Source: Mobilicoccus sp032056465
GTDB lineage: Bacteria; Actinomycetota; Actinomycetes; Actinomycetales; Dermatophilaceae
Strand: one strand, 5' to 3'
Assembly (NCBI RefSeq): GCF_032056465.1
Contig: NZ_DAMBCL010000042.1
DNA: 30,238 bases
The translations under genes and the position numbers were made by a program. Positions 14,740 to 23,159 of the stretch are shown piece after piece. The notes beneath the pieces were generated by a model that searched no databases, had not been told where the DNA came from, and was given only the letters and a program-made list of their open reading frames with translations. Position 1 is the stretch's first letter. The number at the start of each line of letters is the position of its first letter.

Positions 14740-16722
14740 ATGGTGGCAGTGGATCTCGGCCCGGTGGCGGTCCTGACCCCGCCGCCGCACTGGGGTGTCG
14801 GGCGAGAGATTCCGGCCGAGGTGTTCGAGGGCCTGTCGGAGGAGGAGCTCCTCGCCGAGATGGAGAACCTCGAGCGGCTCACCGCCTGGCTCGCGGCGCG
14901 GGCGGTGTCGTTGACCAAGCGGCTGGTCCTCGCCCGTGAGGAGGTATCTGGGGAGGTCGTGGCGCCCGCATCGGTCGAGCCCGATGAGTCCGGTGGGGCC
15001 ACGCGCGCGGGGAGGCTGCATCGGGCCGAGGTGCACGCCGGGCTGGAGGACGAGATCGCGTTGGCCACGGGCATCGGTGCGCGGGCCGCGCATGTGCGGC
15101 GCGCCATGGTGGTCGGGGACCCCGAGCATGCTCGACCGATCGTGGCTGCCCTGGCTCGGGGTGAGGTGTCCTGGGCGCGGGCGATGCAGGTGTTCTCGGC
15201 GGTCTCGCTCCTGTCGCCGGAGGTGGTGCCCGGAATCGTGGAGGCGCTCACGGCGCCGTACCCCGCGCGCAGTGTCCACGGCGTCGGGGGGTTGCTCGTG
15301 CCACAGCCGGTCTTCACGGCCCGCCTGGCTCGTCAGGTGGCCAGGCACTCCACCTCGCGGCGGCGTCACCGCGCGGCGTTGGCAGATCGGTGCACGTGGG
15401 CGGTACTCGACCACGAGGAGGGCACCGGCCGGTTCACCGTGACCGGGCACGCAGGGCGGGTGGCCGGGGCGCACGAGCGCGTCGACGAGATCGCTCGGCG
15501 TCTTCGGAGGGAGGGCGATGCGCGCAGTCTCGCGCAGTTGCGGTCGGACCTGGCGTTGGACCTCATGCTCTTCGGGGAGTTGCCCGCCTCGCATGCGGCG
15601 CTCGGGGAGTTGCCGCCGGCGCGCGTGCAGGTGAGCGTGTCGCTGGCGTGCCTGTTGGGGGCGGTGGAGGAGCCAGGGGTCCTCGACGCGGTGGGACGCC
15701 GGGAGTGGGTGGCGGCGCCGGTGATCCGGGAGATGGCCGTGGCGGCCGGATCGGTGTGGCAGCGTCTCGTCACCGATCCGGCGACCGGGTATCTCGTCGA
15801 CCTGACCAGCACCTCCTACGCCGTCACCGGCCGCCTGCGGGAGCGGGTCCTCGCCCGTGACGGCATCACCCGGGCACCGGGACGGGTGACACCCGCACGG
15901 CGGTGCGACCTCGACCACGACCTCGACCATGCCCTCGGCGGGGCGTCCTCGGAATCGAACCTGTCGGCCAAGGATCGTCGCGGGCACAACCACAAGACCC
16001 GACGCACGTGGCGCTCGGTGCGGGAACCGGGGATCAACGGGGACATCCTGTGGGTCACTCCCGCCGGGCGGACCTACGCCACCAGCCCCTGGGACCACCG
16101 CGATCTGAACCCGACACCACGGCTCCACCGCACACCCGACGGCGCCTCGACGCAGGGTCGGCGACCCGATCGGGTCGCGCACCCCCACCCGGCACCTCCC
16201 GAGCCGCCACGTGGCGGTGCGCCTGCACCATCCCCTGCGCCCGCACCACCCGCGGCCCTTGCCCCGCCGGATGAGGGCGTGCGGGGAGTCGGGCGCGGGA
16301 GCGAGGCTCGGCTCCATGACGTGTCGACGCCTGCCGAGCCGTCGCGTGGCGGGTCCGCCTCGGGCGAGGCGACGGATCCCGCGCCGACGTCCCCGCTACA
16401 CGGGCCACAGGTGTCGCCCCTGCACGCCCTGTGCCGGGTGGTGGCGACCCGGCCGGCGGTGCTCCCTGCGCCCGTGGCCCTCTCGGCGGACGGGGTGCGG
16501 CGGCAGGCCGAGATCGGGGGAATCCGCGTCGAGGAGGCCGAGGCCGACGTCCGGGCGCTCATCGACACCGCGTTCGGACTCTCGGCAGGCGACTCCGCCC
16601 CACCGTCATGGCTGTGGGAGGGCGATGCCGAGCCCCGCGGGATCCGCGTTCGCCGTCCCCGCCTCCGGCCGTCACCGCCCACGCCCTGGCGCGAGTGGTC
16701 GGCGGGCCCACCACCGTTCTGA
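14740..16722 (+). CDS. DUF222 / HNH endonuclease-like protein (13E12 family)
   Basis: This 660-residue protein has an N-terminal helical DUF222 domain (about 25-330) and an HNH domain near 390-430. It ends in a long Pro/Ala/Arg-rich low-complexity tail with a short folded-looking segment near the end (VALSADGVRRQAEIGGIRVEEAEADVRALID). The HNH core is CDLDHDLDHALGG...NLSAKDRRGHNHKT, with the DH and H...H residues kept. The usual Cys pair just before it (CxxPGC in family members I remember) reads TRAPGR, and the later Cys of LCRRHH is missing, so the structural zinc site seems lost. ATG at 14740 is chosen because AGGG and GAGGGGG lie upstream; ATG at 14704 is possible. These proteins occur in many copies in actinobacteria, and their function is uncertain. 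Confidence 0.85.
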   Translation: MVAVDLGPVAVLTPPPHWGVGREIPAEVFEGLSEEELLAEMENLERLTAWLAARAVSLTKRLVLAREEVSGEVVAPASVEPDESGGATRAGRLHRAEVHAGLEDEIALATGIGARAAHVRRAMVVGDPEHARPIVAALARGEVSWARAMQVFSAVSLLSPEVVPGIVEALTAPYPARSVHGVGGLLVPQPVFTARLARQVARHSTSRRRHRAALADRCTWAVLDHEEGTGRFTVTGHAGRVAGAHERVDEIARRLRREGDARSLAQLRSDLALDLMLFGELPASHAALGELPPARVQVSVSLACLLGAVEEPGVLDAVGRREWVAAPVIREMAVAAGSVWQRLVTDPATGYLVDLTSTSYAVTGRLRERVLARDGITRAPGRVTPARRCDLDHDLDHALGGASSESNLSAKDRRGHNHKTRRTWRSVREPGINGDILWVTPAGRTYATSPWDHRDLNPTPRLHRTPDGASTQGRRPDRVAHPHPAPPEPPRGGAPAPSPAPAPPAALAPPDEGVRGVGRGSEARLHDVSTPAEPSRGGSASGEATDPAPTSPLHGPQVSPLHALCRVVATRPAVLPAPVALSADGVRRQAEIGGIRVEEAEADVRALIDTAFGLSAGDSAPPSWLWEGDAEPRGIRVRRPRLRPSPPTPWREWSAGPPPF

Positions 16723-16825
16723 CGCCTCGGCGCACGGTCTCGCTGCGGTCCGTCGACGAGCGCCCCGGCGACACGCGTCGGCGAGGCGAGGACGTTACTG
16801 CTCGTCCGTGTCCGTCCCGTTGCAG

Positions 16826-17374
16826 TCAGGGCGTGGGGAAACGGCGCAGGGCCTCGAGGTGGGTGACGAGATGCGCGGCGGCCTCGGGGCGGGCGCGGCA
16901 GGTCGACATCGGCACCTGACCGAACACCCGACGCGACAGCGGTGTCCGCAGGAGAGCGGCGGTGGCCTCGGGGTCCCAGGCGACGCGCACGAACCGCGCC
17001 GGTGGGGTCTGCCCGGTCGCCGAGCGCTCCTCGATCGCCTCGACACGACCGACGGCGCACACCTCCTGCCGACGGGAGAGGTACGCCCACATCACGTCAC
17101 CCGCGCGCATCGCGCGGAACCCGGAGCGCAGACACCAGCGGTCGATCGGTTGGGTGCGGCCGATGCCCTCCCAGACGGCGGTGGCGTCGAGGCGTGTGCG
17201 CCAGTCCCGCGGGAGGTGTGCGGCGTGGGCGACCGGGTCGATCGGCAGGAGCCAGTGCGTCGCGTCGGCCGTGACGACCACGGCACACACCCGCGGGCGC
17301 GCAGGCGAGGGACTCTCAGGCGAGGGACCCTCAGGCGAAAGGCTGTCGGAGGCGTCGGGCACCGTCGTGGTCAT
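16826..17374 (-). CDS. EVE/PUA-like domain protein (putative)
   Basis: This 182-residue protein starts with a disordered Ser/Pro/Glu-rich segment (TVPDASDSLSPEGPSPESPS). A compact domain follows: THWLLPIDP, WEGIGRTQPIDRWCLRSGFRAMRAGDVMWAYLSR, VCAVGRVEAIEE and FVRVAWDP. The layout of an aromatic-rich start, a GD-x-x-W/F-x-Y motif and an AVG-x-V strand resembles the EVE/PUA-like fold, which can read modified bases or RNA, but I cannot confirm this without a profile search. The ATG at 17374 interlocks with the start codon of the divergent ATPase gene. GAGG lies ten bases upstream, inside that ATPase gene. Longer in-frame starts would be antisense to the Walker A region. Confidence 0.65.
   Translation of the reverse strand: MTTTVPDASDSLSPEGPSPESPSPARPRVCAVVVTADATHWLLPIDPVAHAAHLPRDWRTRLDATAVWEGIGRTQPIDRWCLRSGFRAMRAGDVMWAYLSRRQEVCAVGRVEAIEERSATGQTPPARFVRVAWDPEATAALLRTPLSRRVFGQVPMSTCRARPEAAAHLVTHLEALRRFPTP
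17302..17346. repeat. 15-base direct repeat (3 copies) in the N-terminal coding region
   Basis: CAGGCGAGGGACTCT (17302-17316) and CAGGCGAGGGACCCT (17317-17331) differ by one base. A third, diverged copy begins CAGGCGA at 17332. The period is five codons, so copy-number changes keep the reading frame. The repeat encodes the Ser/Pro/Glu-rich N-terminus of the EVE-like protein. Confidence 0.8.
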
Positions 17375-18623
17375 GTACAGCGTCCTCGCCGTCGCCGGGT
17401 ATCGGTCTCTGCGCGACGTCCGCGTCCCGCTCGGGCGGCTCACCGTCGTCACCGGCGCCAACGGTAGCGGCAAGTCCAACCTCTACCGGGCGCTGCGGCT
17501 GCTCGCGGACTGCGGGCAGGGGCGGGTCGTCGCCTCCCTCGCCCGTGAGGGAGGGTTGTCGTCGGCGCTGTGGGCAGGCCCCGAGACGCTCGGCGGCGCC
17601 CACCGCATCGGACGCGTCGAGGGCACTCGGCGTTCCGAGCCCGTCTCGCTGCGCCTCGGCGTCGCGGGTGAGGAGCACGGCTATCTCGTCGACCTCGGCC
17701 TGCCTCCGCAGACCCCCGCAACCGCCTCGTACTTCCTCCGCGACCCGGAGATCAAACGGGAGGCCGTCTTCGGCGGGGGCGTCCTGCGGCCCGCGACCAC
17801 GCAGGCGCGACGCCGCTTCGCCCGAATGGAACGGCGGACCGACGAGGGATGGGAGGCAGGCGAGGTCGATCTGCCTCCGCACCGCAGCATGCTCACCGAG
17901 TACGCCGACCCCGCCGCCGCCCCCGAGCTGTGGGCGATGCGTGCGCAGCTGCGGGCCTGGCGGTTCTACGACGGGTTCCGTGCCGACGTCGACGCCCCCG
18001 CCCGCACGCCGCGGGTCGGCACGCGTACTCCGGTCCTCGCCGACGACGGGGCCGACCTCGCCGCCGCCCTCGCGACGATCCTCGAGGACGGCCGATCCCC
18101 GGTCGAGGAGTACGTGGCCGAGGCCTTCGACGGGGCCCGCCTGAGCATCGTCGAGACCGGCGGGCTGTTCGACGTCGCCCTGCAGCAGCCGGGGATGCTC
18201 CGGGGGTTGCGTGCCGCCGAGCTCTCCGACGGCACGCTGCGCTACCTGCTGTGGCTGGCCGCGCTGCTCACCCCGGAGCCGCCGCCGCTCATGGTGCTCA
18301 ACGAGCCCGAGACGAGCCTGCACCCCAGCCTGCTCGGTCCGCTCGCGCGCCTCGTCGCCGAGGTCGCCCGCCGCGCCCAGGTCCTCGTCGTCACCCACTC
18401 GGCGGTGCTCCTCGATGCGCTCGCCGGGCGGTTCCCCGGACTCCGGAGTGGGAGCGCACCCCTCGGTGGCGATGACGAGGCGGTGGATGCCGTCGACGCC
18501 GCCGCGCGACCAGGAGTGGTCACCGATCATCGACTCGTCGAACTCGTCAAGGATCTGGGCGAGACCCGGGTCCTCGGGCAGGGGCTGCTCACGACCCCCA
18601 CGTGGGAGTGGGGGCGACGGTGA
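17373..18623 (+). CDS. AAA ATPase, ABC/RecF-like (COG4637-like predicted ATPase)
   Basis: This 416-residue soluble ATPase begins MYSVLAVAGYRSLRDV, typical of RecF/OLD-type ATPases. Walker A is GANGSGKSN (about residues 29-37). The ABC signature-like ELSDGTLRYL, Walker B VLNEPETSLHP (Asn in place of the usual Asp before Glu) and VVTHSAVLLDAL follow, and the protein ends with W-x-W-G-R-R. From memory this layout is close to COG4637, a widespread family without a firmly assigned role. No TOPRIM nuclease domain is seen, so it is not an OLD nuclease. ATG at 17373 is the best start. It has no clear ribosome site, and its codon shares two bases with the start codon of the divergent EVE-like gene. 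Confidence 0.85.
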   Translation: MYSVLAVAGYRSLRDVRVPLGRLTVVTGANGSGKSNLYRALRLLADCGQGRVVASLAREGGLSSALWAGPETLGGAHRIGRVEGTRRSEPVSLRLGVAGEEHGYLVDLGLPPQTPATASYFLRDPEIKREAVFGGGVLRPATTQARRRFARMERRTDEGWEAGEVDLPPHRSMLTEYADPAAAPELWAMRAQLRAWRFYDGFRADVDAPARTPRVGTRTPVLADDGADLAAALATILEDGRSPVEEYVAEAFDGARLSIVETGGLFDVALQQPGMLRGLRAAELSDGTLRYLLWLAALLTPEPPPLMVLNEPETSLHPSLLGPLARLVAEVARRAQVLVVTHSAVLLDALAGRFPGLRSGSAPLGGDDEAVDAVDAAARPGVVTDHRLVELVKDLGETRVLGQGLLTTPTWEWGRR

Positions 18624-18748
18624 CCTGAGCGACGGAATCCGCGAAACCACAGGCAGCGCAGGTTCCCGTTGGCAAGACTGGCGGGACAGGCGGCTGCCGG
18701 AGCGGCCGATCCCGGCGTCGTGGTGGCGCCGACGAGGAGGAGGCGGTC

Positions 18749-20131
18749 ATGCAGTACATCCCCGAACCGTTCAAGATCAAGATGGTCGAGCCCCTACGGA
18801 TCACGACCGAGGACGAGCGTCGGAGCCTGCTCGCCGCCGCCGGGTACAACGCGTTCTCCCTCAAGGCCGACGACGTCTACATCGACCTGCTCACCGACTC
18901 CGGCACGAACGCGATGAGCGACACCCAGTGGGCGGCGATGCTCACCGCCGACGAGTCCTACTCGGGTGGGCGCAGCTACTACCGGCTGCTCGAGAACGCT
19001 CGTGACCTGTTCGGGTACGAGTGGATCCAGCCCGTCCACCAGGGCCGTGCGGCGGAGAAGGTGCTGTTCCCCGTGCTCGTCGACGAGCCGGGCAAGTACG
19101 TCATCTCCAACACGTTCTTCGACACCACCCGCGCCCACGTCGGCCTCGCCGGCGGCCGCGCGGTCGACTGCGTGTGTCCCGAGGCCTTGGACTCCCTCCA
19201 CGAGGCCCCGTTCAAGGGGAACATGGACGTCGACCGGCTCGCCGCGCTCATCGAGGAGTACCGACCGGAGAACGTCGCGGGCATCGTCATGACGATCACG
19301 AACAACTCCGTCGGCGGGCAGCCGGTCTCGATGGCGAACATGCGGGCCACGGCCGAGCTCGCCCGTCGCCACGGCATCCCGGTCGTCATCGACGCCGCGC
19401 GGTACGCCGAGAACGCCTTCTTCATCCAGCAGCGCGAGGAGGGGTACGCGGACACGAGCACCCGCGAGATCACCCGCGAGTTCTTCGCGCACGCCGACAT
19501 CTTCACGATGAGCGCGAAGAAGGACGCGATCACCAACATGGGCGGGCTGCTCGGGGTGCGTGAGAAGGGCGAGCACGTCCCCGACGTCATGTCGCTCGTC
19601 ATCTCCAGCGAGGGGTACCTCACCTACGGCGGCATGTCCGGGCGCGACCTCGCGGCCCTCGCCGTCGGGCTCGTCGAGGGGCTCGACGAGGGATACCTCC
19701 GCTACCGGGTGGGGCAGAGCGCCTACCTCGCCGCGCGCCTCGACGAGGCGGAGATCCCCTACCAGCGGCCCGCGGGCGGCCACGCCGTGTTCGTCGATGC
19801 CGGACGCCTTCTGCCGCACATCCCGTGGAACCGCTACCCCGGGCACGCCCTCGCGATGGAGCTCTACGTCGAGGCGGGGATCCGCAGCTGCGACATCGGC
19901 TCCTACCTCATGGATCGAGACCCCGAGACCGGCGAGGAACGCCGGGCCCCGTTCGAGTTCACGCGCCTCGCGATCCCGCGCCGGGTCTACACCCAGTCCC
20001 ACCTCGACGTCATCGCCCAGGCCCTCGCCGAGGTCCGTCTGCGGGCCGACTCGGTCACGGGGTACGAGATCGTGCGTGAACCCAAGGTCCTCCGCCACTT
20101 CACCTCGGTGCTGCGTCCCGTCGACCGCTGA
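18749..20131 (+). CDS. tnaA: Tryptophanase (tryptophan indole-lyase)
   Basis: This PLP enzyme of 460 residues splits L-tryptophan into indole, pyruvate and ammonia. The family alignment from memory is strong: DVYIDLLTDSGTNAMSD, YSGGRSYY, PVHQGRAAEK, TNNSVGGQPVSMANM and DAARYAENAFF. The PLP lysine is Lys258 in MSAKKDA. Tyrosine phenol-lyase has Met-Glu-Arg, with a phenol-binding Arg, in the motif after GVRS; here it is Cys-Asp-Ile (Ile383). Tryptophanase keeps a His near the C-terminus, and this protein has His450 in LRHFTS. Both features favour tryptophanase. The ATG at 18749 has GAGGAGG upstream. No TnaB-type permease or TnaC leader is visible next to it, so it stands alone. Confidence 0.93.
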   Translation: MQYIPEPFKIKMVEPLRITTEDERRSLLAAAGYNAFSLKADDVYIDLLTDSGTNAMSDTQWAAMLTADESYSGGRSYYRLLENARDLFGYEWIQPVHQGRAAEKVLFPVLVDEPGKYVISNTFFDTTRAHVGLAGGRAVDCVCPEALDSLHEAPFKGNMDVDRLAALIEEYRPENVAGIVMTITNNSVGGQPVSMANMRATAELARRHGIPVVIDAARYAENAFFIQQREEGYADTSTREITREFFAHADIFTMSAKKDAITNMGGLLGVREKGEHVPDVMSLVISSEGYLTYGGMSGRDLAALAVGLVEGLDEGYLRYRVGQSAYLAARLDEAEIPYQRPAGGHAVFVDAGRLLPHIPWNRYPGHALAMELYVEAGIRSCDIGSYLMDRDPETGEERRAPFEFTRLAIPRRVYTQSHLDVIAQALAEVRLRADSVTGYEIVREPKVLRHFTSVLRPVDR

Positions 20132-20244
20132 GACGTACGGGTGGTGGCCGTCACACGCGCGCCGACACCCCTCCGGTCTGAGGCCACGGGCCCTCTCGCC
20201 GCGAGACACTGGAGGCGCACGTTCCCGCGAGCACAGGAGGCGCC

Positions 20245-21585
20245 ATGAGCATCGAGACCACACGGGACTTCACCGGGCAGGTCGTCATCGCCACCGCGAT
20301 CGGGTCGACGGAGGCCGACTCCCGCGCCGCCGAGCGATGGGGGGCCGCCCACGCCGCGCGTCGAGGCATGCCCGCCATCCTCGCCGGGGTGTTCGGGGTC
20401 GGCATCTCGGCCGGGGACATCGGCGGGTTGTACGCGCCCGAGATCATCGACCCGGTCACGTTGCTCGGCGAGGCGCAACGGTCGGCCGAGGAGGAACTCG
20501 AGGCCCGTCGCCGGGAGCTGCTCGCCGAGCAGCCCGCCCTGCGGCTCTCCTGCGCGGCACTCCCGGGTCACCCGGGCGCGGTCCTGGCGGACGCCTCGGA
20601 GACCGCGGATCTCGTCGTCCTCGGGACGCGCGGCCTGGACGGGTGGAGCGGGTTGCTGCTCGGGTCGATCTCGCAGTACGTCACCACCCGCGCCCGCGGG
20701 CCCGTGGCCGTCGTGCCGTCCCACCTGTTCCAGGACCTCACCGACGACGACCCGATCGTCCTCGGCGTCGACGGCGAGAGCGACCACGGCGCGACGCTCT
20801 TCGCCTTCGACGAGGCCCGTCGTCAGGGTCGACCCGTGGTGGCCGTGCACTCCTGGCGCCGTGGGGACCCCGAGGCCGCCCTGCATGCGGAGTCGGTGGA
20901 CGGTGGCGGCCTCGACGAGATCCTCGAGGCCACCCTCGCTCCGGTGGTGGAGCGCTATCCCGACGTCGAGGTGCACCGGCAGATCGTGCGCGGAGACGCC
21001 GAGATCGCCCTGCTCGGGGCCTCCGCCCGCGCCGCGATGCTCGTGATCGGGACGCGCGGGCGGGGCGAGCTGCGCAGCGTGCTGTTCGGGTCGACGAGCG
21101 TCCGCCTGTTGGGCCGGGCCTCGTGCCCGGCGGTCGTCGTCCCCGAGGACCCGAGCTCCCGCAGGTCGGGCGAGCCGGCCGCCGTCACCGCACCCCGCGG
21201 GGAACGACGCGGTGGGAGCGCCGCGGTCGCGGAGGTGCTCGAGTTGGAGCGCGAGACCCTGTCGCCGGAGTGTCGTCGCGACGCCGCCCGCCTCGACGCG
21301 CTGCTCGCGGACGACTTCCACGAGTTCGGTCGCTCCGGCGGGGAACTCACGAAGGGGGCCGACACGGCGCGGCGGATCGCCGAGCACGCGCGAGCCCAGG
21401 AGGTGGACGGTGCACAGGAGACTCCGGGGGTCGAGAACCTCCGCGGCACCGAGCTCGCCGACGGCGTCGTCCTGGTGACGTACACCCTCGACACCCAGGG
21501 GCGTCGCTCGAACCACACCTCGATCTGGCGCCGCGACGATCACTGGCGCATGGTCCACCACCAGGGCACGTGGGTGGAGAACTGA
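20245..21585 (+). CDS. Tandem universal stress protein fused to an NTF2-like (DUF4440) domain
   Basis: The 446-residue product has two Usp domains (about 10-157 and 165-305), each with the ATP-binding motif G-2x-G-9x-G-S/T: GTRGLDGWSGLLLGS and GTRGRGELRSVLFGST. A short charged linker leads to an NTF2-like/DUF4440 domain (about 335-446): ELERETLSPECRRDAARLDALLADDFHEFG ... VVLVTYTLDTQGRRSNHTSIWRRDDHWRMVHHQGTW. Tandem Usp proteins are common in actinobacteria in hypoxia and stress; the third domain is unusual to me. There is no stop or frameshift at the junction, so it is one polypeptide. The ATG at 20245 has AGGAGG upstream. It follows tnaA by 113 bases on the same strand and is closed by a strong hairpin. 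Confidence 0.9.
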   Translation: MSIETTRDFTGQVVIATAIGSTEADSRAAERWGAAHAARRGMPAILAGVFGVGISAGDIGGLYAPEIIDPVTLLGEAQRSAEEELEARRRELLAEQPALRLSCAALPGHPGAVLADASETADLVVLGTRGLDGWSGLLLGSISQYVTTRARGPVAVVPSHLFQDLTDDDPIVLGVDGESDHGATLFAFDEARRQGRPVVAVHSWRRGDPEAALHAESVDGGGLDEILEATLAPVVERYPDVEVHRQIVRGDAEIALLGASARAAMLVIGTRGRGELRSVLFGSTSVRLLGRASCPAVVVPEDPSSRRSGEPAAVTAPRGERRGGSAAVAEVLELERETLSPECRRDAARLDALLADDFHEFGRSGGELTKGADTARRIAEHARAQEVDGAQETPGVENLRGTELADGVVLVTYTLDTQGRRSNHTSIWRRDDHWRMVHHQGTWVEN

Positions 21586-21628
21586 GCCCGACCCGCACCC
21601 GTCCGGTCGGGAGGGGTGCGGGTCGGGC
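21586..21628. terminator. strong hairpin terminator between convergent usp and glpT genes
   Basis: Bases 21586-21600 and 21614-21628 form a perfect 15-base-pair GC-rich stem around a 13-base loop. It begins right after the usp stop codon and lies 27 bases past the glpT stop on the other strand, so it can serve both. A U tract is absent, as is common in high-GC actinobacteria. Confidence 0.75.
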
Positions 21629-21655
21629 AGGTGCCGGGGCTCGAGGGCTCTCGGC

Positions 21656-23080
21656 TCAGTGACGCTCGTCGGTGCGGCGACGGTGCTCCTCGATGAGCTT
21701 CTTCTCCTCCGGCCCGACGAGCGCGATGAGGACGATGGCGACGACGGCGAAGGCCGTGAGCATCGCGAACGTCGGCCCCCACCCGTAGTGCTGGGCGACG
21801 AAGCCCACGCCGGAGGATGCCATCGTCGCGCCGAGGACGTACCCGAACAGGCCGGTGAAGCCCGCGGCCGTCCCGGCGACGTGCTTGGCCGACATGTCGA
21901 GGGCCTGCAGGCCGATGAGCATGACGGGCCCGTAGATGAACGCGCCGATGAAGAACAGGTAGACCATGAGCACCCAGTACGGGGTGCCGACGGGGGCGAG
22001 CCAGTAGAGGACGACGAACGCCGCGACGCCGGCCATGAACGTCACGCCGGTGCGGGACCGGTTGCCGCGGAAGATGCGGTCGGAGATCCACCCGCACGCG
22101 AGGGTGCCGAAGATGCCCGCGAGTTCGAACAGCGAGAAGCCGGCGATGCCCTTGGTCACGGAGACGTGGTGGACCTCGGAGAGGTAGGTCGGCGCCCAGG
22201 TGAGCACGCCGTAGCGCAGGGTGTAGACGAAGACGTTGGCGAACGCGAGGAGGACCATCGCCCGGTTCGTGAGGATGTGCTTGCGCACGAGCTCCCACGT
22301 CGACAAGGTCTCGAGCTCCGTGGTGTCGGAGTCCACCTTGTCGGGGTCGTCGCGGTACTCCTCGATGGGCGGAAGCCCGACGGAGGCCGGGGTGTCCCGG
22401 ACGAGCCAGAGACCCAGGGCGGCGACACCCAGCGCGATGAGCGCGGGGAACCAGAACGCGGCCTGCCAGGCCCCGCCCGTGATCGCGAGACCCGCGGCGG
22501 CGGCGGCGCCGACGGCCATCCCGCCGACGTTGTGGGCGCAGTTCCAGATCGACGTCTTCCACCCGCGTTCGCTCGTCGAGAACCAGTGGACGAGCACCCG
22601 GCCGCAGGGCGGCCACCCCATACCCTGGAACCAGCCGTTGACGAACATGACGATCGCGAACATCGCGAGGCTGCCCGACACGGCGGGGACGAACGCGACG
22701 ACGAGGTTGGCGAGCGCGGACAGGGCGAGTCCGATGGGGAGGAAGTACCGCGCGTTCGACCGGTCCGACACCATCGCCATGAAGAACTTGGCGAGGCCGT
22801 AGGCGATGAGCGCGGAGTTCGCGATGAGGCCGATGCCGGCCTTGTCGATGTGCCCCTCGTCGAGCAGGATCTTGGCGATGAGGGGGATGTTGTTGCGGAT
22901 GAGGTAGAACCCGGCGTACCCGATGAAGATCCCCATGAACACCTGGAATCGGAGCCGGGGGTAGCGGGCGGTGATCTCGTCCTGGGGGAGCCGCGGCGCG
23001 GGCGGCGGGGCCGCCAGCCAGCTCGTCGAGCGGCGGTGGTCGGTGTGAGGGTGCCCGGAGGCGGGCGCGGTGGTGCTCAT
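21656..23080 (-). CDS. glpT: GlpT-type glycerol-3-phosphate / organophosphate:phosphate antiporter (MFS)
   Basis: This 474-residue MFS protein of the organophosphate:Pi antiporter family should exchange external glycerol-3-phosphate or a similar ester for internal phosphate. It follows E. coli GlpT closely: GYAGFYLIRNN, SDRSNARYFLPIGL, GWFQGMGWPPCGR, WNCAHNVGG, VYTLRYG, GPVMLIGLQALDMSAKHVAGTAAGFTGLFGYVLG. The residues that bind phosphate in E. coli GlpT have clear counterparts: Arg62 (R45), Lys98 (K80), His183 (H165) and Arg289 (R269). The ATG at 23080 has only a weak GGA upstream. It lies 122 bases downstream of the ABC ATPase on the same strand, with GTCACC direct repeats between them. Hexose phosphate or phosphoglycerate are alternative substrates. 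Confidence 0.92.
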   Translation of the reverse strand: MSTTAPASGHPHTDHRRSTSWLAAPPPAPRLPQDEITARYPRLRFQVFMGIFIGYAGFYLIRNNIPLIAKILLDEGHIDKAGIGLIANSALIAYGLAKFFMAMVSDRSNARYFLPIGLALSALANLVVAFVPAVSGSLAMFAIVMFVNGWFQGMGWPPCGRVLVHWFSTSERGWKTSIWNCAHNVGGMAVGAAAAAGLAITGGAWQAAFWFPALIALGVAALGLWLVRDTPASVGLPPIEEYRDDPDKVDSDTTELETLSTWELVRKHILTNRAMVLLAFANVFVYTLRYGVLTWAPTYLSEVHHVSVTKGIAGFSLFELAGIFGTLACGWISDRIFRGNRSRTGVTFMAGVAAFVVLYWLAPVGTPYWVLMVYLFFIGAFIYGPVMLIGLQALDMSAKHVAGTAAGFTGLFGYVLGATMASSGVGFVAQHYGWGPTFAMLTAFAVVAIVLIALVGPEEKKLIEEHRRRTDERH

Positions 23081-23159
23081 CTGTCTCTTCCGTGGGCGTC
23101 ATCGGGCTGCGGCGGGCCGGGCCGGCGTCGTCGCCATCCTCAGCGTGGACGGCACGGGC

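Noticed and set aside
14740..16722. DUF222/HNH gene as a mobile element or homing endonuclease insertion
   Set aside because: No flanking repeats, interrupted host gene or intron/intein features are visible.
17373..18623. OLD-family nuclease / Gabija-type defence ATPase
   Set aside because: No TOPRIM domain follows the ATPase core, and the protein ends about 70 residues after Walker B and the switch motif.
18660..18748. Trp-rich frame upstream of tnaA (SRWQDWRDRRLPERP), resembling a TnaC leader peptide
   Set aside because: There is no start codon with a ribosome site before it, and the frame does not stop after the Pro but runs on into tnaA until about 19005. A TnaC-type leader must end there.
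18749..20131. Tyrosine phenol-lyase identity
   Set aside because: The substrate-specific Arg of the MER motif is Ile383 here, and the C-terminal His of tryptophanase is present.
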